From Halichondria panicea (Eukaryota; Porifera; Demospongiae; Suberitida; Halichondriidae), in assembly GCF_963675165.1 (NCBI RefSeq), contig NC_087383.1, forward strand, positions 4,494,979 to 4,558,978: 64,000 nt of DNA, given 5' to 3'. Positions 11,076 through 22,447 of the stretch are shown here, one piece after another (within the stretch, counting starts at the first letter, position 1; each line of letters opens with the position of its first letter). The notes under the pieces were generated by a model. The model did not search any database, was not told the origin of the DNA, and saw nothing but the letters and a program-made list of their open reading frames with translations. The position numbers and the translations under genes are program-made.

Positions 11076-11509
11076 CTAGGAGTACGCCACACCTGGTAAC
11101 AGTTTTCCTGTTCTGTTCCATCTTTCTTCACACATGAATCTGTTGATTATTGAAGGGTCAGATGGAATCACAAAGTACGCTTGTTCTTTGCTAGTGTCAT
11201 TATCACATCCTTCAATACACTTTCCTACTGTGATTTCCCTTGTCTGATTATCAAATGTCAACTGCATAAGTTGAAGGTTGTCACACTTTACTGAAAGCCT
11301 CTGGTCTGTTTATCGACATATACATGTATTGTTGTTACAAGCTGTCCATGGTAGACAATCAGTATCACTGGAGCAGGTTTCATCAGCAGTGCTTTTTAAG
11401 GCTTCAAAATGATGATTATTGACTTGCTTTTCAGTTCAGTACTTTGGATACAGATACACTGCATCACAGTAATAGTCACAATCGTGTACACTGTACTCAA
11501 CTTAGCCAT
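11076..11509 (-). pseudogene. Broken 5' part of a secreted cysteine-rich protein gene
   Basis: From the ATG at 11509-11507 the reading gives a hydrophobic leader (MAKLSTVYTIVTITVMQCIC). One frameshift later comes a Cys-rich EB/EGF-like module (CSSDTDCLPWTACNNNTCIC), then an in-frame TAA. After the stop the frame stays open through VGKCIEGCDNDTSKEQAYFV and MCEERWNRTGKL to 11076. The WNRTGKL-type motif with spaced Cys is familiar from large extracellular receptor-like proteins of sponges and molluscs (recollection, not a search). The frameshift near 11410, the TAA and the abrupt 3' end indicate a truncated pseudogene. Confidence 0.55.
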
Positions 11510-12160
11510 GATAGTTAGGCTTAATTGTGTCACTATACTAGTCTAACTACTGCAATATGCAGGTCTGTGTTCAACAATCCAACTCATATAAGCTATGTAT
11601 GTGCTTATTAGGGATTGTACGTCTAGATTCATTAGTCAATTTTAGTGGAATGCGTGGGAAGTTGCCAGTATACATGTATTTTATTGCCTTTTCCTTTGAG
11701 CTTGATATCCAGGGGATCATGCATATATATACCGCAGACATGTAACAATTACGTACTTTGAACTTTTGGCATCTTGTTTAGTAATAAGCATGGTCGACCA
11801 TTTCCCACTCTTTTCACCATTTTTCCTGCAGCATACACTGTACAAAACGATGTGTGGTTTTTATGCAAAGTGCGTGACTATAATTATTGTGGCAAATATC
11901 AAGTGATATATATATGACTCTCTCATGCATGAATTGCAGGCAGAGTAATCTGAGACCAATAATACACTATTTGAAATGAACGCCTATATAGATCTATATA
12001 TACATGCACTACCCTCATTATATGGAGGTTTAATTATATTCATGAATTATGACTTTGGTATAGCCCAGACAGTTTAAACAGAAGCGAGAAAGCTGCATGG
12101 CCCAGATGGGAAAGAAGTCAAGTCATACCTCTGTGGTATTAACAAGAACATGCATCCATA

Positions 12161-12390
12161 TACCGTATAGCGCGAAATTTTCGAGGCACTTATATTTCGT
12201 GGATTGGCCTCTAAAAGCCATTTCGTTGCACAATGTTCGCGGAATGACTGCTTACCGGAAGCCACGCCTTTAGATCTTGCACGTTATAGCAGGTAAAGAA
12301 CGATTTTCGTGGACTTAATTTTCGTGTAGGATTGCTAACCCACGAAATCCACGAAAATTAAGCCCCTCGAAAATTTCGCGCTATACGGTA
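12161..12390. mobile_element. MITE-1 copy
   Basis: TACCGTATAGCGCGAAATTT ... AAATTTCGCGCTATACGGTA, 230 bp, near-perfect terminal inverted repeats. It sits between sequences that are contiguous in block Q copies 2 and 3, which marks it as an insertion. Confidence 0.85.
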
Positions 12391-12849
12391 CATGCGTGGT
12401 GAACTTGCATCCATACGCATGCAGTGGTCAACTTGCATATCCTTGAGTCAATCACATCTATTCATTGAGCTAAACGGCTATAATAGGTTTTCCATATTCC
12501 AGGTACTGTGCATGCATGCTCTCATTTTGGGTATGTATGTCTGGTATAGTCTAGACCACAACAACAACATCTCTTGCCAGACTTCCAGGTAAACTAATCT
12601 GAGACCAATGATGCACATAATTATGAATCATGCCTATAACATGCATGCACAGAACGTGGTGTAACATGCAGAAGCAAATAGCAGAAAAATGCTGGGAAAG
12701 AGGTCTGCATGCCTGGCCTATCACATGGGTATATCACATGGGTGCATGGTAATCTGTGGTTGTCAATCAAAGATATTGCTGGGACCTGCAAGTGAAGTGG
12801 ATGTTTCAACTTGCACCGCTACTCATAGGAGGTGGACCCCTTAGTTCAT

Positions 12850-13059
12850 TACCATATAGCGGGTAATTTTCGTGGGGTAAAATATTCGTTATTTTCGTGG
12901 GCAGGCTGATCTCCACGAAATTTTAACGTAGGCGTGGCTTATCGAAACGTAGGAATGCCATGCAGCCACGAGACTAAACGAAGTTTTTACTCACAAAAAC
13001 CACCGTTTTCTCGAGTTGAACAAATTTTTTACCCCACAAAACTTAATTACCCGCTACAA
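12850..13059. mobile_element. MITE-2 (TACCATATAGCGGGTAATTT family) copy
   Basis: Inverted repeat element of about 210 bp starting 'taccatatagcgggtaattt' and ending 'aattacccgctac'. The internal GGCGTGGCTTATCG core is shared with copies at 45208-45418 and 56989-57196. The ends resemble MITE-1 for only a few bases. Confidence 0.8.
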
Positions 13060-13306
13060 CTTAAATAGCTTCTATTACAAAAAGTAAGATTTTTAGATGT
13101 TAAAGCTTCGTTGTCTAGTAAAAGCGAGCAAATAAAAAGCTTGAACTTGCAACGTGGTTATAATAGAGAAACACAGCTTTGATTCCTTGCTGACTCTGCT
13201 GTGATAGTCTCATGCAGTGCATGACCTATACGACGTACTGCAGATGCCGTTCTCAAAGCCTTACCACAGCTTTGGATAACGTTCACATGAACACCCCTCT
13301 ATACTA

Positions 13307-14216
13307 CCAGTAACACTACCAGGCATAATGAGAACAAAACTGTGCATGTGTGTTCATATATAATATAAATAGAGCTAAACAGGTTAATTTCCTTATCCCA
13401 GGTAGTACTGAGCTCACAGGACAGACTCCAACTTTGTTCTCATATTATGCTCGTCCTTTACTGCAAGCTCTTCTTGGATAAAATGTATCTAAACCACGCC
13501 CATGTATGGAGGTTTGTTGGAAAGCAGTTTCCGTGTTTCTGCCGTCGCTTTGGAGTCTTAGCACCGTTAAACATGGCTCTTTTCCCTTTGCTTACTTTCT
13601 TGAACAAATGAAAACACTTTGAAAACTGTGCATGCCTGGGGCTGTATGTTATTAACCTGAGGTGCGCTGCGGCACTACAGGCTATCAGTCAGTCTGTTCT
13701 ACTCAACTGAATGCGTATAGCACTATGTTTGTATCATGGATAGGCCTCAACACAACAAGGTAGTTGTTTAACTTTGACAGATTTTTGCTGTTAAAGCTTT
13801 GGTTTTGAATAAAAGCAAGCAAAGCTAAAAAGCTCAAACCTGCACAATTAAACGACTTTCTTCTGATGACTCAGTACGTACGTGTAGCAGATTGCATGAG
13901 CAAAATAATAATGATCAAAAGCTAAGGCCAATAATAAAGAGAGTCTTGTTTCTGGTCACCTCCCTACTCAAATTTCACTGCCTCATCAAAAAAACTCATT
14001 ATTATGACATCACTCCATTATTTTCATTAGCCACACCTACTTGTGGGTGTGTCACATGATAAATTACTGCATAGATTGAAGCGTAGATTAATTGAAGTAA
14101 GATTTTCTGTTGTCATGTTTGTGGTTTTATTGCATCCGTGTGGTTGTTTTAATTAACAGGAAATGAGATTTTACAGGAAGTGATGTCACAATAATGAATA
14201 ATGATAACCTCCCTCC
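13307..14216. other. No gene; diverged half copy of the hairpin element P
   Basis: About 13772-13920 contains one diverged arm of the palindromic element seen complete at 15954-16185 ('gttaaagctttggttttgaa', 'cgactttcttctgatgact'). No coding signal was noticed. Confidence 0.55.
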
Positions 14217-14225
14217 CTCAGTAGT

Positions 14226-14370
14226 CAGAGGAGGTCCGACAGGCGCGGTGCAGCTCAAGTAATTAGCCTTTGATTACTCTCAGCAAAAACATATACGACG
14301 TGGGCGGATAATTATTGCTCAATCAAAGGCTAATTGCCTGAGCTGCACCGCGCCTGTCGTACCTCCTCTG
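14226..14370. mobile_element. Palindromic MITE-4 with 9-bp target duplication
   Basis: CAGAGGAGGTCCGACAGGCG at the left and its inverse ending GTCGTACCTCCTCTG at the right; 145 bp. It is flanked by identical CTCAGTAGT at 14217-14225 and 14371-14379. Further copies: 58492-58638 (same target, duplicated with its block), 32171-32309 (left end truncated) and 28550-28645 (partial). The 9-bp duplication is typical of Mutator-like insertion. Confidence 0.88.
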
Positions 14371-15953
14371 CTCAGTAGTGGTAAGGTGATTCCCAAACCA
14401 GAAACAAGACATGATTAACATTGGCCTAAGTGCATGTGCATGTTGGGGTAGTGCCATAAAATATGCCTCAAAGGAATACAGTGTTACTCAACTATATAGA
14501 GTTACATAATTCAAACACTTTTAATAATAATTTATAGGTAAACCAGTTCGGACTATGTTTGAGCCCTTTCTCGGTATAGACAAATAGTTAGCTAAGTGAT
14601 ACTAGACAGGCTAGATCTAAATAGAAACAGGTTCTATTCCGCTATATGCAATTGAAATACTGTAGCTTGAAACTATTGCAAGCATTCATGCAAATTGACT
14701 TCACTATTGCTGTGCCAACAATTCTTAGATAGAGAGTAAAGTGACTACAAAATGGCTGCAGGAGCACAAAGTACAGTGATGGAGGCCCTGGGTGGGGCTC
14801 ACATGAACAAAGGGAGGAAATGTTTAACAATAGTGAGGCTAAATGCTAGAGTCCAAAAGTACAACTTGACAGCAGCAAATTATGGTTTAAATTGCAGTAA
14901 ATATTACGTAATAAGGTAGAACATGTATGCACCAACAGACTAGTTTGACAAACTCTGGTATATAATTGTTCTGATGCAAGACTAAGTGTCCCCATGGATA
15001 ACAGATCAGCATTAAATTAGTACAGTACATATAAATTATGGAACTACATGTATTAGCATAATTTTAAGCAAAATCAAGCAATAATCTGGATTGATGCCTG
15101 TATTGATGGGATTAAAAACTATTGACTCAATGAAATACGTAATGCTGTATCACAACAACATTAATTGTTCCAGTTTGTATTGGTGTTGGTGGGCTGAGGC
15201 TCCTCACTGTATCATGTATGCATCATGATTAGTGGAATTGTTGGTTCTGTTAAAACACATGCAAATGCCAGATGGGCCTCTCAGGTATAATTAATGGTGC
15301 ACTTATGAAATGACTGCCTACACAGAATGCCAGCTGCCTAATTAATGGTGCACCTATCAGTGAAATGACTGCCTACACAAAATGCCACAGGGCCTAATTG
15401 GTGCACTTATCAATGAAATGACTGCCAATATACAGAATGTCACATTAATAGTGCACTTAATGTACACAGAATATACTGGGAAAGAGAGTTTGACCTTATA
15501 CACATATCTATGGTAAACCCACCTTGTTAATCTAATTATGTGGTGTGTGCTCATTAAAGCTGAAGTGCAGGTTTTCACTGGTACTGCATGGTCTCACATT
15601 TCATTCCTAGGTATGCCTGGTATTCTAGTCTGGTAAGACTACAGCAATAACATCTTTTACTGAGGCTCTTATTGTTCTGGGATGGGTACACACTGTGAAA
15701 TAGGACCAAGAAACATTTGGTCTTAATATTTAGTTGCTGGATTGGCTGGGAGAAATATGCACCAAAAGGTTTTTTATATGCACAAGTGAGGGGGAAAGCT
15801 GAGCTAAGGTCTGTCTATAGTTGTTATGAAAAGTGAATACTAGTGCAAGTGCATGACAAATTTGTTCAGTCTGTCTACTCAACTGAATGCGATAGCACTG
15901 TGATAGGATATGTATATAGGCCTCAACACAACAAGGTATAGTAGTTTAACTTT

Positions 15954-16185
15954 GATGTTAAAGATTTGGTATCGAATAAAAGCGAGCAAAGCTAAAAGCT
16001 CGAACCAGTACGTTTAAAACGACTTTCTTCTGATGACTAGCAGATTGCATGCATGCACACTTAGCTTGATCATTATTTGCTCATGAATGCAATCTGCTAG
16101 TCATCAGAAGAAAGTCGTTTTAAACGTATACTGGTTCGAGCTTTTAGCTTTGCTCGCTTTTATTCGACACCAAAGCTTTAACATC
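15954..16185. mobile_element. Palindromic element P, copy in unit A
   Basis: Arms of about 100 bp: GATGTTAAAG...GACTAGCAGATTGCAT and its inverse, separated by a short AT-rich loop. Complete copies at 35154-35374 and 36834-37053, with single arms near 13772 and 59882. No coding capacity. Confidence 0.85.
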
Positions 16186-16660
16186 ATGGGATTAACTATT
16201 GGCTATATAAATGAAATACGTAATACTGTATCACAACAATAATTATAACATTAATTGTTCCAGTTTGTATTGGTGTTGCATGGTGGGCTGAGGCTTCTCA
16301 CTGTATCATGTATCATCATGATTAGTGGAATTGTTGGTTCTGTTAAAACACGTGCAAATGCCAGATGGTGCACTTATGAAATGACTGCCTACACAGAATA
16401 CCAGCCAGCCTAATTAATGGTGCACTTATCAGTGAAATGACTGCCTACACAAAATGGCCATGTCAGATGGCCTAATTGGTGCACTTATCAGTGAAATGAT
16501 TGCCTACACAAAATGAGCCAGTAAACACAAAGGGCGCCGCTAGGAGCAGACTGCCGGGCTAGAGCACAAAGCAATAAGATAGACCTATATACAAAAGAAG
16601 TGTTAACTAGTAATAAGAACTCATGTGCATGTACAGTAAACATTACAACACAGGAAATAT

Positions 16661-17079
16661 GTGACAGGCTCTGGGAAAACAGACCAATTGGCGCAAGCTA
16701 TAATTTTTGCGATCTATATACCAGATGATAGAGCAAAGAATTGCCTACGCATTGATATGCTTAGTTTGCACATACCTTGTTCCATGCCTGAGTTATGCGC
16801 GTTGGAAACTCGAAGTTGTAAAACAGCAGTATTGAGAAACGCCCACTCAAAGATTGCTAAATTGGGAAAAGTAAGGTAATGGTGGCTGCTTAGTCAAAGC
16901 GCTTTGGTGGAAAGAGTTGGATTCAGAGCATCAGATTTTACAGAGAGGTAGTAGAAAGACTGTAGATAACTATAAGCCAAGAAAAAAATTTATGAGATTA
17001 TACACTGTAGTCTATAAATCTGGCTATTGCTCAATACCAATATCTGCTCCAATTGGTCTGTTTTCCCAGAGCCTGTCAC
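16661..17079. mobile_element. 419-bp TIR element inserted only in unit A
   Basis: Terminal inverted repeats of 31 bp beginning GTGACAGGCTCTGGGAAAAC, flanked by ATAT at 16657-16660 and 17080-17083. The paralogous positions in units B, C and F read straight through 'ggaaatattatgaacagg', giving the empty site. No convincing open frame. Non-autonomous. Confidence 0.92.
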
Positions 17080-18018
17080 ATATTATGAACAGGAAATGAC
17101 TAAGTGAATAACTAGCTACCAAAGTCATTACAACACATATCTGTGGTAAATCTATGCTTGTTAATCTGGTGTGTGCTCATTAGAGCTGAAGTGCAGGTTT
17201 CACTGGTACACATGAGTAAAATCACTTTAATGGGCGCTTTCTAGGAGAATTCCATGAATGTACTCAATCGCATTGCTAAAGAAGGTGTGAAAATAATTAT
17301 GAATCGTGAAACACAGCTAGGATGCTTGACTTCAAGACAAGTTGTAGGCCTTGTGGCAACAACTGCATGGGGTGCTTAAGCACGTGTGTATAGCTTTAAA
17401 TTTATACGATGGTTGCGTGTCCACCAGCTTATAGAGGGAGTGAATCTAGCAAGTTTTACATAAATCAAATTGGACTCGCAACTATATATAGGTCTTGATA
17501 GATTTGCTAGCATATATGCTCAAAATAGGCATCTTATTTGTGTGAGAATTATGCTGGCATAATGGGCACCTTTATGATAATAGACGGCTTTAGAAAAACA
17601 ATCATAGGCCTTTTGCTATATTAAGACAGGAGTCAAAGAAACAAGGAAAGTGTAGCAACAAATGGAACTTTGTGACTAATCTTAGTTTCTGGCTTATTAC
17701 TTTGAGCATGACTATATGCTTTCTAGTATCACTGAGTATTGTTAGCATCATTTCCTATATACTAGTATAAAACCTATGATGGTTTGCAGCCTTTTGGCTT
17801 AGCTAGGATAGCTACTTTCTCTCAAGTTTCCACGGAATTGGAAGTTACAAGAAGATTAATTAACAATGTGATCAACCTCCTCTGGCTTCTTATAGTAACT
17901 GCTAAATGTTTTGCCATTGGGATGTGCTAATAGAATTAACTAGGTCAACACTCTATAATCTTTTCTTGGATACACAGATCACATTACATTCACTAAAAAT
18001 GGCAGTTAAAAGGATTCT

Positions 18019-18051
18019 GCCTGCATACTGTACCGAGGTCAGCATGCAGGC
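18019..18051 (+). promoter_or_regulatory. Inverted repeat directly upstream of the TATA box of gene A
   Basis: GCCTGCAT at 18019-18026 and ATGCAGGC at 18044-18051. Preserved in units B and C, with one mismatch in D and F. It abuts TATATAA. A possible protein-binding site or simply an inverted repeat; function is unproven. Confidence 0.35.
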
Positions 18052-18058
18052 TATATAA
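18052..18058 (+). promoter_or_regulatory. TATA box of secreted-protein gene A
   Basis: TATATAA whose last base lies 73 nt before the ATG. The same spacing holds in all six copies: 33689-33695 (-), 38514-38520, 47744-47750, 54968-54974 (-) and 61947-61955 (as TATATATAA). Confidence 0.6.
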
Positions 18059-18130
18059 TGAGCTGAAAACAGAGAGCGAGTATAAGCAACTCATAAGCAG
18101 CCAAGGACCCAATTTGTATCAGCAGCAAGA

Positions 18131-18847
18131 ATGAAGATATTCGCTTTCCTCCTGGTGTTAGTGGCTTTATGCTCACAACAGTTGGTGAATGGATCACTTG
18201 CGATAGATGTGCTGAAGGCAATTCAGATGAGCCAAAACAACAAAGAAGCCCTAACACAAGCATTGGTATTGCAAGCTTTAAAAGATTCGTCCAATGCAGT
18301 GAAAGAATCAAGAATTACCCATGAAGACAGGGGTAGAGCCCGCATTAGTCAAGCAGCGTCTTTCCTAACTATCCAGGACTGCGATACTGCTGGAAATATT
18401 GTAAATTCCATATTGCAGCCGGCACTAGGCTGGATTCCAGGCATTGCAAATGCTGTAAATGTTTTGGTCAACTGTGGAATATCGTCAGGCTGTACACAAG
18501 TGAGAGTCCAAGTACCAGCAGGAAATACCGTGGCTGATATTGATGTTTGCACTGTTAGCGGTAAATGAACCTTATATATTTAATGCATGCAGTAAATTAC
18601 AAGCAATAATTATAATAAGCTCTCCATAATTATAATCATTATGTTTATTCATACATATGCAGGCGGTGGTTTTTGTGTGGAGGTATATGGAGGTTCAGGT
18701 TCACCGTGTTCAGGTGGAATCCCATTCCCCATTCCCATCCCCATAGCTTCAACTGGAACAACTGCTCCAATCACACTGACGCTTAACATACTAGCCAATT
18801 GTGCGATGATTAACGTGGGAAATATCCAAACGTGTTCAAACAACTAA
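18131..18847 (+). CDS. Two-exon secreted 8-cysteine protein, copy A
   Basis: Exon 1 is 18131-18560, a 102-bp intron is bounded by GTAAAT and GCAG, and exon 2 is 18663-18847. The phase-1 junction falls inside a Gly codon. The product is 204 aa: signal peptide (residues 1 to about 21, ending QQLVNG), a helix-prone stretch (about 25-82), then Cys at 84, 115, 121, 140, 148, 159, 190 and 201, with a GGIPFPIPIPIAS segment at 161-173. No family was recognised. Eight mature cysteines and the leader suggest a disulfide-bonded secreted protein. Six near-identical copies lie in the window; A, B and C have identical exon 1 protein, and exon 2 protein is identical in all six. The short ATG-initiated frame usually read at exon 2 starts inside the intron and is not a separate gene. 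Confidence 0.85.
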
Positions 18848-19225
18848 AGAAGTAAAGAACATGCGTACTGCTGTAGAATATATATAGCTGTATTAAGTGA
18901 CTGGGAAATATAGTGTATATACCGAATACAACTATAGCTGAAGTATAGAATCTGTTTTGTAGTATATTGAATTCTTAAACATTATTTTGAGTTTACTATT
19001 AAAATATAGATCTACCATAGATATAATTAATATACTGCATGTATATATAATTACAGATATGTGTGCAAAATACCTTGGGACAGGCAGTATTCATATGATT
19101 GTACAAGATCGATGCATGAGCACAATTATATTGGCAAGCGATCTGATGCACATGCATAGCTGCTCTGAGTTAGATTATGCTTGATATAATTATTACTGAG
19201 TTAACAGCCTATTATTCAGTTATTA

Positions 19226-19262
19226 TGCCTAGGTGCGCATGCGCAAGCGAGGTATACGGTAG
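19226..19262 (+). repeat. R1 5'-end fragment
   Basis: 'gcctaggtgcgcatgcgcaa'-type start of repeat R1 up to GTGTGTTTGTG, then a switch to the TAGCCTCG-terminus sequence. The same junction is found near 48946 and 63128 and, inverted, near 53755-53790, so the junction predates the block duplications. Confidence 0.6.
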
Positions 19263-19341
19263 TGTGTTTGTGCTGTATTTTTCCTAGCCTCGATCCCATA
19301 GCTGCACTTTTATAACGATTAGGCGAACAACTAGTAGTCAA

Positions 19342-19370
19342 GAGCGCATAAAACCCTAACCCTAACCCCC
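19342..19370. repeat. Interstitial telomeric repeat at a truncated hairpin (copy A)
   Basis: GAGCGCATAAAA followed by CCCTAACCCTAACCC, then an abrupt switch to 'ccggccatgaccggacgg'. In copies D, E and F the telomeric motif is followed by the inverse stem TTTTATGCGCTC, so unit A carries a deletion here. Confidence 0.75.
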
Positions 19371-19372
19371 GG

Positions 19373-19520
19373 CCATGACCGGACGGTGTCATAGGCGCGA
19401 GTGACTCCCCCAAATAATGACTCCCGGTCACTCCTACCTAGTCACCAGTCACTCACGCCTATAGGAATAAATGACTCCCCCGGTCACTGGCTCCTAGTCA
19501 CGAATGACTCTCCACCCAAA
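19373..19520. repeat. GTCACTC-rich repeat
   Basis: Irregular tandem of 'gagtgactccc', 'ggtcactcc' and 'tagtcaccagtcactc' motifs. Related stretches lie at 49558-49680 and 63740-63860, with a diverged relative beside the G-run near 27940-28030. Confidence 0.6.
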
Positions 19521-20370
19521 TTTAACTTTGAGAGATTTCAGCGGAGGTCGAGGGCTACTAAGTAAGTACTTACATTCTCAAAAGACTGCACCATGCATGC
19601 AAGTGACTATACTACAATCAAGTTCAAAACTGATATATATCTGTGAGAGCCTGAGGCCTGTTACAAGTGATTATTTTTTTGTCTATAGCTGTTCCTTAAC
19701 TATCGTTACTTCACTTAGTCAAACACCGCTCTGTTAACATTTTCACATCCACTGTAAAGCATTATAACAACATCCATCACAATAATTATGAAAAACAAAA
19801 ACAATACAGTGCAAATAATTATTACAGTGCATGAAAAACAAAAACAGCAGTGCATGGAAGATAACGAAAGCCTAAAAATTCTATTTAGATCTACAACTAT
19901 AGCTATAGCTATTCTCCAAGTGGAGATACTTTAATGATACCATGAGTTGCAAGTATCACACTGTATCATTTCATCATAGGAGTCAGGGTGGAGACATGCA
20001 AGGGCAGTATAATATTATAGTATTATAATTATTATAATAAACTTTTCAGTGGTGCTGAACAAAAATTAAATATTGTGTAAACTGAGTATGTTTGTACAAA
20101 ATGTACACTTTAGTGAGAGTAAGTAGCCCACTGCCAGTCTTAGACTTCTTAAAAGTCAAGTGGTTAACTATTTAATAAAATGGGTGGATGAGACAGTTAG
20201 TGCAGGACATTTGACATGGTATGTACACAGTACCCTACCCTCGCGAAAATAAGCCCATCTTGAATAAACGCCCATCCCCTCTTTTGCTTCGGTTGTTTCT
20301 CCATGTAACCAATCCTAGATTACATCTCTATATACCTTCTTAATGACGTCATAATCATACTGCACTGCAC
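19521..20370. other. No recognisable gene
   Basis: AT-rich sequence leading into the minisatellite. Short open frames only, none with motifs or copies. Confidence 0.45.
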
Positions 20371-21369
20371 AGTACTGGTAGTATTAGCAGCAGTAGCGCT
20401 GGTAGCACTAGTAGCAGCAGTAGCATTGGTAGCGCTGGTAACAGCAGTAGCACTGGTAGCACTAGTAGCAGCAGTAGCACTGGTAGCACTAGTAGTAATA
20501 GTAGCACTGGTAGCACTAGTAGCAGCAGTAGCACTAGTAGCAGTAGCACTGGTAGCACTATATATAGTAGCAGCAGTAGCACTGGTAGCAGTAGTAGCAC
20601 TGGTAGCGCTGGTAGCATTAGTAGCACTGGTAGCAGCACTATAGCGCTAGTAGCAGCAGTAGAGCAGCAGTAGCACTGGTAGCACTGGTAGCAGCAGTAG
20701 CAACAGTAGCACTGGTAGCACTAGTAGCAGCAGTATAGGACTGGTAGCACTGGTAGCACTAGTAGAAATAGTAGCGCTGGTAGCACTAGTAGCAACAGTA
20801 GCACTGGTAGCACTAGTAGTAATAGTAGCACTGGTAGCACTATAGATCTAGTAGCAGCAGTAGCACTGGTAGCACTAGTAGCAGCAGTAGCACTAGTAGC
20901 AGCAGTAGCACTATAGTAGCACTAGTAGCAGCAGTAGCACTGGTAGCACTAGTAGCAGCAGTAGCACTGGTAGTACTGGTAGCACCAGTAGCACTGGTAG
21001 CAGCAGTATAGCACTGGCAGCACTGGTAGCACTAGTAGAAATAGTAGCACTGGTAGCAGCAGTATAGCGCTGGTAGCAGCAGTAGCACTGGTAGCACTAG
21101 TAGCAGCAGTAGCGCTGGTAGCAGCAGTAGCACTGGTAGCACTGGTAGCGCTGGTACCACTGGTAGCAGCAGTAGCACTGGTAGCACTAGTAGCAGCAGT
21201 AGCGCTGGTAGCACTGGTAGCAGCAGTAGCACTGGTAGCACTAGTAGCAACAGTAGCATTAGTAGCAGCAGTAGCACTGGTAGCATAAGTATAGCAGCAG
21301 TAGCACTGGTAGCATAAGTAGCAGCAGTAGCACTGGTAGCATTAGTAATACTGGTAGCGTTGGTAGCGC
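20371..21369. repeat. 1-kb minisatellite of 9-bp variants (27-bp higher-order unit)
   Basis: Built of ACTGGTAGC, ACTAGTAGC and AGCAGTAGC 9-mers, often in 27-bp cycles, with occasional breaks (TATAGATCTAG, TATATATAGTAG). Period-9 structure leaves long open frames on both strands that read as Val/Ala/Leu-rich or Leu/Pro-rich strings. They are a by-product of the repeat, not genes. A 30-bp inverted remnant of the same motif lies at 22446-22477. Confidence 0.93.
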
Positions 21370-22214
21370 TCATTGAAATAGCCTAGAACACACAAGTGGC
21401 TGTGCCATCTGCGTACCGGCTAACATGATCAGACACAGCATATTTTCATTCGGGAGTTCTTTATTCGAAAAGCTACACTGGAGACAAGCAACCTTGTATA
21501 GGAGGAACTGAAATCCTTATTTGTTTCCTTATTTGTTTCCTTTTAATTGAAGTTATGTAGCACCTCCTACAAAAAAGGTGAATTTACATCAACTTGAAGG
21601 CGCAAATACAACATGTACTGTAAATTATATAGTGCATAGTTAATTTTTAATATGAATAGCGGTGATTTTGTTTGATCCAGTACTTTGCTTCAGTAGTTGC
21701 ACTGCATTGCATGTGTTGCAGTGAACAACACTTAGGTTTTTTCGTAAGTAACATTTTTGCGAGCTCACAAAAAATAAAAGAATTTTACCCTATGCCCGCT
21801 ATATATACGACAATGCATATAGGATGATGGTAATCAGCACCTATACTCCAGACATGCATGATTATTTTCTGTTACAAACAGATACATTTAGCTGCTTTAT
21901 TGAATCACATAATACACCTTGACTAGGCTACATTTTGAGCAAAATAGGGACTTGAAAGCATTTGCTAGAAAATTGGGCTGTAAAATTTAGTAAAATAGGC
22001 TTAGATTATAGATGGACCTCTCCATTGTGCAGCAACAATACCACATGCATGCTGCTTGCATCTTGCACACTATAGCCTCGCCCCCAGGCCAATTAAAAAA
22101 AAAGTGGCTTGGGAACGAGCATGTTGAGTGTTTATTAAATGTTCACTTCCTGTTGTGAGACTGTGTTATCAAGAGTTTATGATAGAGAGAGAGTATCGAA
22201 CGTAGGCATACTGT
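21370..22214. other. No gene; one TAGCCTCG-type palindrome remnant
   Basis: At about 22072-22122, TAGCCTCGCCCCCAGGCCAA, an A-run and 'tggcttgggaacgag' form a diverged, nearly interior-less version of the TAGCCTCG element ends. Otherwise AT-rich with no coding signal. Confidence 0.5.
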
Positions 22215-22447
22215 GTATCAGATGTATGCGGAGAGTAACGTGACTTCCTGTATCTGTCACAAGCTTGGAATTTGCACACTGACCAATCCAAACGTGGGTG
22301 ATGTAATCTATCAACCCATCCAAGTGTGGGTGATGTAATCTACTTTCTTGATAGATGACATCCCCCACACTTGGATTGGTCAGTGTGCAAATTCCAAGCT
22401 TGTGACAGATACAGGAAGTCACGTTACTCTCCGCATACATCTGATAC
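22215..22447. mobile_element. Palindromic element, 233 bp
   Basis: GTATCAGATGTATGCGGAGA (left) is inverted at the right end (TCTCCGCATACATCTGATAC). Arms of about 85 bp surround a short loop containing a further direct repeat ('gtgggtgatgtaatcta' twice). No clear target duplication. The minisatellite remnant directly abuts its right end. Confidence 0.8.

Larger units (their letters stand above)
11833..13306 (+). repeat. Duplicated block Q, copy 1
   Basis: Colinear with 56213-57682 and, inverted, with 44724-46352. All three copies hold a half MITE-3 end, and copy 1 retains one MITE-1 and one MITE-2. Their relative positions differ: in copy 1 MITE-1 (12161) sits before MITE-2 (12850) with unrelated sequence between, whereas in the other copies the two lie about 10 bp apart. 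MITE-1 here is therefore an independent insertion. Confidence 0.75.
15052..19460 (+). repeat. Duplicated unit, copy A
   Basis: Colinear with 58912-63850 (F) and 35925-39722 (C), and inverted relative to 32459-35700 (B). Shorter parts are shared with D (46590-49700, +) and E (53628-55960, -). It contains hairpin element P, an insertion at 16661-17079 missing from the other copies, a degenerate upstream frame and secreted-protein gene A. Confidence 0.85.

Noticed and set aside
16661-16879. Open frame beginning at the TIR of the 419-bp element (MTGSGKTDQ, Walker-like)
   Set aside because: The start is GTG inside the terminal repeat and the GSGKT string is encoded by the TIR itself; no further ATPase motifs.
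18051-18311. An 86-codon antisense frame to the secreted-protein gene, repeated in all units
   Set aside because: It overlaps the TATA box and exon 1 on the opposite strand; its conservation follows from that of the gene copies.
18641-18847. Exon 2 of the secreted gene as an independent 68-aa gene
   Set aside because: Its ATG lies inside the intron and is lost in copy D; the GCAG acceptor and matched phase favour splicing to exon 1.
19342-19370. Chromosome end
   Set aside because: Only two to three telomeric units, enclosed by ordinary repeats and recurring at three other internal sites.
20355-21373. Long Val/Ala- and Leu/Pro-rich open frames on both strands of the minisatellite
   Set aside because: A repeat whose period is a multiple of three stays open in several frames by itself; no leader, splice or conservation signal.
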